Source of the DNA: Anaeromyces robustus
Taxonomy: Eukaryota > Neocallimastigomycota > Neocallimastigomycetes > Neocallimastigales > Neocallimastigaceae
DNA length: 64,000 nucleotides
Direction of reading: 5' to 3'
Assembly (NCBI GenBank): GCA_002104895.1
Contig: MCFG01000029.1
Location: 62,001 to 126,000, forward strand
Made by a program: the position numbers and the translations under genes
The notes under the pieces: generated by a model
Told to the model about the DNA's origin: nothing
The model's database searches: none
What the model saw: only the letters and a program-made list of their open reading frames with translations
Part shown: one piece after another, positions 23,994 through 35,246 of the stretch
How positions within the stretch are numbered: the first letter of the stretch is position 1
Layout: the number at the start of each line of letters is the position of its first letter

Positions 23994-24656
23994 AATAATT
24001 TTCTAGTTTTTCAAAAGTATAACACCCATCAAGGAAATCGTTAAGCATCAATTAATATATATTATCTTCATAATCTTCGTCTGAGTCCTCAGATTAATTC
24101 CAGTGAATTAACTTGATTAATTAAGGCAAATTTCATGAACAAGTCTTCAAATTACGCTTCATGACACTTAATTATATTATTAATTTAAATTATAAATATT
24201 AAAAAAAATTTTTTTTTCTTTTTTTTTTTACTTTTGATATAATTTTTATTTTATTAAAAACTCAGAATTTTTAAATGTTTTTGGTTTTTAAATATTTTTT
24301 ATTTATATTTTTACTTTTCTATTAACAATATTATTTTTATTTAATTATTTTATTTTACATTTATTTTATTTTATTAATTCTATATATACATTTTTCAATA
24401 TTTATTTCTATTCATTTTTTTATTCTTTCTTTTATTTTTATTTTTATTTTTATTTTTATTTTTATTTTTATTTTTATTTTTATTTCTTATTTACTTTAAA
24501 TTTTTTTATTAATATTATTATTTATTTAAATCTATAAATAATATATTAAATTTTTATATAAATATAAATATAAATAAAAAAAGATGGATTATTTTTATTT
24601 TATATTTATATTTTATAATATTTATATCATTTAAAATATTGAAATTTTGATATATA

Positions 24657-24688
<32 letters not shown>

Positions 24689-24878
24689 GAATTAAATGGA
24701 TAGTTGTAAAATAGTATAAATTATCTTGACTATTCTTCATAATTATTTTTTAATTTTTTTCTCTATTAATTTTTTTTTCATTACAATTCCTTTTTATTTG
24801 TTCTTATAACTATTTTAATTGTTTATGTATTTTTTTTTGGTAACAGTAATGATCCTTCTTTTATTTTTTTTCTCTCTT
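23994..24878. other. Rest of the insertion and 3' flank of protease copy 1
   Basis: About 23994-24180 continues the less AT-rich insert, with short frames only. From about 24290 the DNA again matches the right arm (43280-43830). It includes a (TTTTTA)n array at about 24430-24485 and a (TA)n run near 24660-24690. Confidence 0.5.
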
Positions 24879-25081
24879 TTATTTGAAACGTTTAATAGTT
24901 ACTTTCTTAGTAATTTTACAATTTGATTTTGGTTTGTTCTTGATAGTAGTGGTAGAAGTAGAAATGTCAGATGAAGTAGAAGTTGGGATAGAAGAAATAG
25001 TTGTTGTAATAATAGATGTAACTGAAGTAGGAATTAAAGTAGTAGATGTTATAGTAACTGTATCTGTAATATCTGTATTAC

Positions 25082-25121
<40 letters not shown>

Positions 25122-28100
25122 TGTAGAACATTTATCTTCATAAAATTCATAATTTTCATTTGATATATTAAACTTTATTTCAATATTTTTAAACATTTTA
25201 GCTATCATACATTTTTTTATTGATTTAGATGGATTTTCATAAACCTCTTTACAATCTGAGAAAAGTTCACATTTGTTTTTCAAATCATTATCATCTTTTG
25301 GAAAATCACCATTGAAATCACATTTTTCATTATATATATTTAATAATGTTTCACAATCATCAATATATTGTTCTTGATAATCTTTATTACTAAAAGAAGA
25401 ACATAATTCTTCATATACTTCGAATTTTTTATCGAATTTTGAATCAAATTTTGAAGTAACAGAATTTTCTTTATAGAATTTTGTTTCTAAACGACATGGA
25501 ACATTATATACAGTTTCTGATATATCGTAACATCCTTTAGTTTCTAAATTTGCACATTTTTGAGTTAATTCATCTAATGTCATTTCTGAATTAAAATCAA
25601 ATAAACATTCATCCGTAATGAATTTTCACAATCAGATAAATATTTTTCTTTTATTTCTTTAGAAGGATTTGTAAAACATATTTCTTTATAATTATTAAGA
25701 CTTTCTTGTAACTTGTCTAATAAATCATTTTTTTGAAATTGTTGGACGTAATTACAATTTGGTTCTCCATAACATAAATTTTTAATAACCAAAGAACAAC
25801 TACTATTATATAAATTATAACAATTTTCTACAATTTCATTCGTAGTAAGATTTTCAGGTTTATCAAAGATACATTGCTTATATAATTCCAATTCTTTATC
25901 ATAATTTTTTAATACTATATCTTTTTCAATGGTTGATTCACATTTTTCTTCAACTTTTTTATATGTATTTAAAGTATAATCAAATGAACCTTTATTGTTA
26001 ACATATTTTTCTATTTCTTTTAAAATATCTAAAATATCTGTAAAACCATGTTCATATAAATATAAACATGAAGAATTATTGAGAATTTCTTTTTTTATTT
26101 CTTCTTTGTTATCATTATAAATATTTTGACATTTATTTGATTTAAAATATATACATTTTTCAATGAAATAAGAATCATAATAATCATTATCATCATTATC
26201 ATAACCATTATTATTATTATTATTATTTTCAATATCTATATATTGATTATAGAAATATTTATCAATCATACAGTTTTCAAAACTCATAATATGATCTTCA
26301 CAATTATCCTTAACATCTCTTAATAATTTCTTACAATTTTCAGAAAATATATTATATTTATTTACATCGAAATTATCAATATAATCAAATTTGTGATATT
26401 TTTTAATTATTGAACATATGAATTGATTGTTTATTTGATTTTTATAAAATTTTTGACATTTTTCTGATTCAAAAATATAACATTGGTTAACGAATTCTTC
26501 ATTTTTATTTTCATTAATTTTTATTAAACATTCTTCATTTTCTTTTAATTCTTTTTCACATTCTTCTATAGATTTTTCTTTTGTTGTACAATATCCAAAT
26601 TCACTTTGACATCCATTTTCAATAAAACATTGATCACCTGGATGATTTTCAAATGATATACATTTACCTTCTTTAGTACAACATCCATCAGAACAAATAC
26701 TTCCATCTTTTGAATTTTTACCACATTGAACATTTTGATCTGGATAATAATTACTTTGTTTACCATTATTAATAAATCGATTATGAGTATCATTTGTAAT
26801 ATTTAAATATTTAAAATCAATGGCATTTTTAATAGACATTTCAATTAATGTTTTTTTCATTTTATCATTATCAAATTGAATTTCAGGATGTTCTGACATA
26901 ATGGAAGCAACAACACCTGCAACAAGTGGTGTAGAACATGATGTTCCAGATGAAAATCCAGTACCTGTAAAAGAACCCGATTCAAATTCAGGAAAAGTTA
27001 CAGTACCTGGAGCATAAATATCAACACAATCTCCATAATTTGAAAAGTCAGCAATATTTAATCCATAACCATTTAATTCTGTTTCTGTAGCACCAACAGT
27101 TATAGCTTTACGATATCCTGCATAAGTATAAAAATTAGAACTTGATTTATCTTCACAACAATTAGTACTTTCATTACCAGCAGCAACTACAACAATAAAT
27201 CCTTTATTAATTAATTCTGTTAATTTAAATTTTCCTGCTGTACTATAGTTTCCAACATCACCTGTAGATAAACTAATAACCGTTTTATGTGGTTTAGCTC
27301 TTTGTAAAATAATATCAAAACCTCTTAAAATATTAACAGCAGTATCATCAGTAGCGATCATATGAAGATTTGCCTTTTTAGCAACACCATTTATAGTTCC
27401 ACCTGCAACGGAAGTAACCATTATACCATGTAATAGAAGACTTTCTGAACCAACACAATTATTCTTTTCTTCGCCAGTTGTAAAATGAACTGAATGACCT
27501 GTGATGATAGCATCACATGTTATAACACGTTCATCTGAGGTTCCTTTATATGTATCATATTCTTCATGTTTATTTATTAAACCCATATCAACAAAATAAA
27601 TATCAATACCTTTACCTGCTGAATTTGGATAATAAAAATTTGTATCTAATTGCTTATTTGGATTAGCGAAAGGACTTTGAGAAATTAAAGATAAATGAAA
27701 TGGAGCAAATGAAGTTTCTTGTGAAACTTCATATGGAATATATGGAATTTGTTGAACACTAACATCTGACCATTTAGTTTCTTTTTTAATAGCATTAATG
27801 TCATAATAAATACTTGAATTATTATTATTGTTATTATCAGATGTAACTATATTATTATTATTATTATTAATATTATTATCATCATTAATAGAAGTAGAGC
27901 GTTTAAATTTTGATTTTTGAGAGTATGTTTTATCCTTTTCACAAAATAGTACATAATCCATTCCACATACTATTTTTGCAGTTTTTTCTGAAAGATATAC
28001 ACTAATTGCATAAAAATTTGAAATTGGACAAATATAATTAACTAATGCAGAATCAATAGGAATATATTCTATTGTAGAATTATCTGAACGTTTAGAAAAT

Positions 28101-28480
28101 TTTGAAGAATATTTTTCAAAAATTTTTTGATTACTTCTAACTTCATTTTTAAAAAGAAATTTAGCTTTAGATTTATCTGAACGTTTCGATAAAGGAATAG
28201 ACTTTAATTCCTTTAATTTTTCATCTTTTTTTCCATTACTTAAAATATAAGTATCTTTATTATTTTCAATAACATCATAAATTTCATTCATTTTATCATT
28301 TATATATTCATCAAATTCTTTTTGATGTTCTTCATCCATATCATCATAATTCTTATCATTTTTGTTTCTGGAAATTGCCACAATATAATTTTCATTCTTT
28401 GTAGTTTTGGCATAAATACCATTAAAACAATCAAATAGTAAAATAACTAAAAATACTAAATAGTAATTATTCATTTTCAT
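24879..28480 (-). pseudogene. Subtilisin-like (S8) secreted protease with hevein domain and Cys-rich tail, copy 1 (frameshifted near 3' end)
   Basis: From ATG 28480: signal peptide (MKMNNYYLVFLVILLFDCFN), I9-like propeptide (NYIVAISRN...EYINDKMNEIYD), then the S8 domain. Its triad is complete: Asp298 in YFVDMG, His351 in HGIMVTSVAGG, Ser514 in SSGTSCSTPLVAG, with oxyanion Asn436 in AAGNES. A hevein-type chitin-binding module follows at about 585-632 (CSDGCCTKEGKC, GCQSEFGYC). The rest is a long run of Cys-spaced, Glu/Lys-rich repeats and a Ser/Thr-rich end. The frame breaks near 25614. Compared with copy 2, seven bases are missing, so the first 966 residues end in a false tail while the last 234 codons (25583-24879) stay open in another frame. 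The catalytic part could still be made. A sequencing error is possible but less likely for seven bases than for one. Confidence 0.8.
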
Positions 28481-30389
28481 ATATTATATTTAATTTTAAT
28501 ATATAATATTTTATTTTTTTATATAATTTTATTTTTTATTTATAGTTTATTTGTTTATTTTTTATATATATATTTTTATTAATTCATATAAGTATGTGTT
28601 TTTTGTTTTGTTTTGTTTTTTTTTTTTTTTTTTTGAAAAAAGAAAAGATAAAAACAAATTCTTTTACATTTATATAAAATAGTAAGTGAATAAATAAATA
28701 AATAGGTAATAAATAAATAAATAATTAAAATAAGTGAATAATAAAATATTTATTTTTTTTTTAATATTTAAAAATGAAGTATAAAATTTTATATATTTTA
28801 AGATTTACTCCTATTTTTTAAAAAAATTTATTATTAATATAATGATTTAAATTAAAAGAATATTCCTTTTTTTTTTAAGATGTATAATTCATAATTTCTT
28901 CTGATTAAATATTTTACACAACAAAAAAAAATTTTTTTTTTATTAATTAATCAAAAGTAAATAATTATTTTTGTTTGTTTTTCAAAAGCCTGAATAACTG
29001 AAAACTATTAATAATTTATAATAATTTCCTTATAAAAATGTAAATTGCCGTCTTAATATAGTTAGATGTTTTCACTATGCAAAACTATATATGTTCATAT
29101 GTAAATCTTACTTAATTATTATATATATGTTTTAACGTATATATTATAAAATATATCTTGTTATTTATATATATAGAATATTCTATTAGTCTATATATAT
29201 GTATATATAGATTTTATTTATATATAATAAATATAAACAAAATAATATAACATATATTATAAAGTTTATAAAATATGTATTGTAGGGTAATTATATATGT
29301 ATATTATACTTTATTTAACATTCATTTCAATTTTAGTTCAAAAACATTTATTGTTATAATATATATTAATCTTAATATATGAATTTAAAATTCATAATAT
29401 AGTAAACATCATCAATCAATAAAATAAATAAATAAATAAATAAATAAATATTTAAAAGATAAATTATATTAAATAAATAAATATGTTATTGAATTAAATA
29501 AATTAATAATAAATAAATGTATAGAAATTAACTAAATAAATTAACAAATAAATACATGAAATTAATACATTTGAATTGAGAGTTGAAATGGAAATGTATA
29601 ATATATAATTACCTACCGTTTATTTGTATTATAAAACTTTTTATAATTAATAAATTTTAAACTTTAAACTAATAATAATATATATTACGTTGTTTATACT
29701 TAAAATTATTATGTATAATAATGTATATAATTAAAATCTGAATAAACATATATATAGAATAACAGAATATTCTATCAATAATATTTGTTTTATTTTTCAT
29801 TAATACATTTATTTTTTTTATATTAAAAACAAATATTAATATATTCTCTAAAATTATATTTAAATTAATATAATTATTTTTTTTTAATTATTTAATAGTT
29901 TACTTTATTATTATTATTATTTATTTAATTATCAATACTTATATATTAATAACATATTTAATATTGAACATTTTATTGTTTTATATATATTATATAAATA
30001 TATATGTTTAAAATATATAAATATAAGTATTATATAGTATAACTTTTAACGTATTTATATATATTTTATATATAATAATATATATAATTAAAACCTATAA
30101 AAAAATATATTATATATAGAATGTTAGAATATTCTATAAGTAATGTTTTTTCTTTTTTTTTTTTTTTTTCCATTAATACATTTTTTTTTATATTCAAATC
30201 AAATATTAATATATTTTCTAAAATTGTATATAAATTAATATAATTAATTTTCTTTAATTTTTTTTTTCAAAGTTTATTTTATTATTTATTTACTTATTTA
30301 TTTATTATATATTTATTATTCATTTACTATATTTTATTATCTTTTTCATTTTCTAATAATTAATTGAAATTTATTAAAAGAAATATATA
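28481..30389. other. Spacer with degenerate direct repeats
   Basis: No gene seen. About 28770-28910 matches 30735-30870 as a direct repeat and 39110-39230 inverted. About 29650-29890 resembles 30040-30250, each with an AGAATATTCT palindrome (also near 29172). Confidence 0.5.
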
Positions 30390-30650
30390 TCAAGGTTTAT
30401 AATTATTGCTTACTTTCTTATGACGTTTAAATTGTTTATAATTACTCATATATATGATAGTAAGTGCCATCAAAAAAATATAATCAACACCAGGTGTTAT
30501 TTCAAGAGTATATTCAGAATATGAAGTTTTTGATTTCATTCTCATAATTTTATATATCATTGGTGCATTTTCCTTTTCTTTTCCAACAAATAAATCGGCA
30601 GAACGAAAATAAGATTCTATATTTAAGTCGAGAATTTCTTTTCTTTCCAT
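30390..30650 (-). pseudogene. LOR-domain gene, truncated third copy (C-terminal part only)
   Basis: The 86 codons match the last 85 or so codons of the intact LOR gene (MERKEILDLNIESYF; TPGVDYIFLMALTIIYM) with a different final few residues. The N-terminal half of the domain is missing. Upstream (30735-30870) lies DNA normally found upstream of the protease gene, so this is a third, internally deleted copy of the duplicated module rather than a simple gene truncation. An apparent internal Met starts the frame, but half a LOR fold is unlikely to work. Confidence 0.8.
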
Positions 30651-31674
30651 TATAATATTATAATATATTATTTATTTATTTATTTATTTTATATTTTTAT
30701 ATCTCTTTTTTAGATAATAAATAAATAAATACTTTTAAATATTTATTTTTACATGTTTTAGGATTTACTCTTTTTTATAAAAAAAATTTATTATTAATAT
30801 AATAATTTAAATTAAAAGAATATTCCTTTTTTTTTAAGATGTATAATTTATAATTTATTATTATTATTCATTATATTTAAAATTAAAATAAATTTTTTTT
30901 AAAAATTTTTTATGGAAAAAATTCATACAATATATAATAAAAAAAAAAAAATAGTAATAATAATAATAACAATAAGATTTTATCTTTTATTATTAAATTA
31001 ATTGGTTTATTTTTAATAACTCTTTATTTATTATAATTATTACATTTTTTATTTATACCCTTTATTATTATTGTTTTTTTTTGATTTTTATACATTTTTA
31101 TTCTACATTTTTTACTATATATAAAATTGAATTAATTGGATATTTTTATTAAATATATTATTGTTATTATTATATAAAGTATTAATAATTATTTAAATAT
31201 TTAAATTAAATATTTTTCTTTATATTTAATTTTTTTTATTTTTTTTATTTTGATAAATGTAATAAAAAATTTTTATTACATATGTCAAAGATTTAAAAAA
31301 TTGTAATTTTTTTTTGTCCATTTTTTATTTAATTTATTAAATTAAATTTTATTTAAAAAATGTAAAAATGTTATATCAAATCCCCATTCTTCATGTCCAA
31401 TAAAGTATTCGAGTTGAATTAAAAATGTCACATCAAATGTATGGTCCAATAATAATTTCAATTAATTGAATAAAAATTATAATAAAAACCATTTTTTTTT
31501 TATCATACAATATTTAATTTATACATTGAAAATCCTATAATATTAAAATATAACTAAAATGTTTTAATAGAACATATTTTAGTAATATTTTATTAGAAAT
31601 AAAAATATAATGTAGTCTACATTTATTAACTATTATTAATAATATTTGATTATAAAAGCAAATTATAAATATTA

Positions 31675-31746
<72 letters not shown>

Positions 31747-32042
31747 TACTTTTTTTTTAATAGATTATTTTTCTTTTTTACGTATAAACTTTATATTAAT
31801 AAAAAAGAAGCAATTTAAATAATAAAATCTAATTAATTGTTTATATTAATGATGTTGTACGTATTATTAATTTTTTATAAATATCAATTTTCAATAAATA
31901 ATAAATATTTAAATAAATTTGTTACAAAAAGTATTAATTAATAATAATGAACCAATTATTATTTAATGTAATTAATGAATTTTTTGATTTAAAATAAAAG
32001 TTATATTTAATATTTTCTTTTTTTTATATAATATTTATAAAA

Positions 32043-32094
<52 letters not shown>

Positions 32095-32260
32095 CAATAT
32101 TTTATGACTAATATGTATAATATAGTGTATTATATAATATAATTTAATGTAATGTAAAATGAAATAAATATATTTTTTATTTTTCAATTATTTAATAAAA
32201 ATATTATAAAAAAATTTTATTTTATTTATTTTTAATTATTTTATACATGTATACTTTTTA

Positions 32261-32293
<33 letters not shown>

Positions 32294-34006
32294 CCAATAA
32301 TTTACTTAACAATGTTTAATAAAAAGCTTTATTTAATAAATATATCAAGATAAAAAGATTTTTAAATTGTTACATCATTCATTAATGTTACAATTTAAAT
32401 GATAATTTAATTGGTTTATATTTAATATTAATAATTATTATTTTTATTATTGTTAATTATTTATTATTAATTTATATTATTATTTTTGTTTCCTTTTATG
32501 GAGAAATAATTTCCATAAAAAAATATTAAATTTTTTGGTTACACCCTATATTTATTATTATTATTTCAGTTATTATTAAATTACTAAATTATAAAAAAAA
32601 AATAAAAAAAAAAAAATCATTATATAATATTAATAATATAAATACATTATAGCATTATTAGATTATAATTTTCTAATATATTTAAATAATATTTTTAATA
32701 CATAAAAAAATAATGTTAATAAATAAATAAATAAATTATAATTATAATTATTAATTATTAATTATTATACTTTCTATTAACAATATTTATTTATATTATA
32801 GATAATAAAAATAAATTCAATAGTCATAATAATAATAAATATTATTTTTTGTTGACCATTTTAAAACAATTATAAAAAATAAAATGTCATAATGTCATAC
32901 AACAGTAGTTTATAATAATAAAGAATAATACAAAATAAATTATTTTATCAATGATAGAGAAATTTACTTCACCTTTCATTTTTTCAATTATTCATAATTT
33001 ATATTCTTTTTTTCTTTTTACTTTTCTTATTTCTTCAATTAAATTAATATATAATATTTTGACTATTATTAATATTATTATAGTTAAAATAAATAACTTT
33101 TTTTTTAGACTTGAAGGAAGTTTTTATTTTTCGATTAATTCACAATAAAAAAAAGTTCTTATACAAATATATAAAATATATATAAATTATGAATAATAAA
33201 TATATAATAATTATATTATATTATATCATATTATATTATATTATATTATATAGTGTAAAATAACATAATATATATAATATAAAATATATTATAATAGTAT
33301 AAATAAAATATAAAATATATAATTCTTTATAATATAAATAAAAATAAGAACTTTATAATATTTACAATTTAATTACAAAAAAAAAAAAAAAGAAAAAAAA
33401 AACTATTGTGACAGAAATAATATTTAAAATTTTATTTAATATAAAAATTTTTTGATACAAAAAAAAAAAAAAATAAATTTTTGTGTAACATTATCTAGAT
33501 TATATATAAAAAAAGAAAAATTAATTTTTTTTTAAAAATAAATTATCTTTATCAATTTCTAAATTTTTATATTATAATCAAAATTATTTTAACAAAAAAA
33601 AAAATAATAATAATAAAAATATTAAAAACAATGAAAAAAAAATAAAACATTATATTAAACAATAAAAAAAATATTATAAATATATATTTATTATTATTTA
33701 TTTATATTTTTTTATTTATTTTATATATTATTTTTTTACATATTTGTTCATATTATAATTATATACATTATTAAATTATTGAAATAATTTTTTTCAATAG
33801 AAAATGAATAAAATTTCAATAAATCCAATAAATATATTTATTTATATTTATGGATAATTATATTAAAAACAAATAGTGGTATGTTATCTAGCTTTTTTTT
33901 TTTTGTTTTTTTTTTTTTGTTTTTTTTTTTTTATATCTAAATTTTTTTTTTGATTTATTTTTCTAAATTTTAATTTTTTAAGCTTAAATTTTTCTTTCTG
34001 ATATTT
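30651..34006. other. Gene-poor spacer between duplication arms
   Basis: Holds (ATT)n arrays at about 31676-31746 and 32044-32093, and a two-unit degenerate repeat at 31364-31470 (AAAAATGTNANATCAAAT, then GTCCAATAA). A 65-codon frame at 32951-33148 is hydrophobic and Ile/Phe-rich, and I do not regard it as a supported gene. Confidence 0.45.
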
Positions 34007-34284
34007 TTACTCATTATAAGAAGTACGATAACTAATTTTACCTTGACTACAAATCATAACTGCATCAATAACTTCACCAAGGTTTCCAGCATAACCATTT
34101 TTAGCATCATTGATATTATATTTTGTTACAGGTGGTAACCAGCCTTTACCTTTTACATGAACTTTGTAACTATATCCACCTGAAATAGCAACACCATCGA
34201 TTGGATCACCATTTCTAGTTCCAGCATAACCATTATCAAAATCGTTAATATTGTATCCGGTGACTGGTGGTAACCATCCGCTAT
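34007..34284 (-). pseudogene. Terminal exon or fragment of a bacterial-type GWLPPVT repeat protein
   Basis: The minus-strand frame from an AG acceptor at about 34285 to a stop at 34007 encodes two tandem repeats of about 45 residues. Each has GWLPPVT, then YNIND, NGYAG and IDAV/IDGV, with YKVHVKGK between them. From memory, repeats of this form sit at the C-termini of bacterial peptidoglycan-lytic amidases and lysozymes and probably bind cell wall. The coding DNA is visibly less AT-rich than its flanks. No ATG and no upstream exon could be found within 1 kb, so it may be a remnant of a transferred gene or the last exon of one with distant exons. Confidence 0.55.
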
Positions 34285-34912
34285 CTTTAATAATATCAAT
34301 ATATAAAGATTAATATTGATACATGATGGTTATAATAAATAAATTATTATTAAAATATTAAAGGTAATTTTAATATTAATATGTTTAATACAATAATTTA
34401 TTAGTTTTATGATATTTCAAAAGAATTATTAATTCCAATAATAAATGAATAGAACAACAATAATAAAAAAATAATATTTATAAAAAGTGATTGAATAATT
34501 ATAACATTTAAAAGTATTAATCTAAAAATATATAATTAAGACTACGTAAAAAAATAAATTTATATAAAAATTTATAATAAAATATTACTTTATTCGATGT
34601 TTTAAAAAAAATAGTTTCACATTATCATATATATATTTCAAAAAATAATAATTATTAATTAAATAATAAAATAATTTTTTTTTTTTTTAATAATTATAAA
34701 TTTATTTATTTATGTATATATATTTAATCAATAACGGATAATTAATATTTTTATATTAAGAAAATTAAAATTATGGTAATTTAAAAAAAAAATAATGGAT
34801 AAATTAAATGTAATTTTTTAAAAAATAGATATAACGGAAATTTTATTGTTTTTGCATAAATATTTTAATTTATATAGATAATTTAAATTTTTAAACAATT
34901 TTAGTTTTATTT

Positions 34913-34955
<43 letters not shown>

Positions 34956-35246
34956 AGGGAATTATTATATATAATAATTAAAATTAAAATTAAATTTAAA
35001 TTTATTTAGATTATTATTATAGGATAAAACTTTTTTAAATTAAATTTTAAATTTTTAAGTTTTATGAAATATAAAATGTATAAAAACATATTAATTTTTT
35101 AATTCTTTCCACTTTTTCTATTTATAAAATATTTTTAAGTAATAGTGAATTTTTATTTTTATTCCATGACAAATATATATATATTTTTAATTAATTATAT
35201 TTTTATATATTTAAATAAATAGTTTATTATATTAACACACTAAACA
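34285..35246. other. Spacer upstream of GPCR copy 2
   Basis: A/T-rich, with a poly-A run at about 34918-34953. I looked on the minus strand for exons preceding the GWLPPVT fragment and saw none. Confidence 0.45.

Larger units (their letters stand above)
21340..28985 (+). repeat. Left arm of large imperfect inverted duplication
   Basis: On the opposite strand this segment matches 38757-48990: protease upstream region, protease gene, downstream intergenic DNA, LOR gene and the 3' tetranucleotide array, all in the same order. Matching non-coding landmarks include GTAACGTTA near 23440 against 43950, CTATTAATAAG near 23035 against 44060, and TTGTGTAAAATATT near 28912 against 38813. This arm alone has an extra roughly 750 bases at about 23530-24280. 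Confidence 0.8.

Noticed and set aside
32951-33148. 65-codon hydrophobic frame
   Set aside because: Ile/Phe/Asn composition is what this A/T-rich DNA gives by chance, with no conserved motif.
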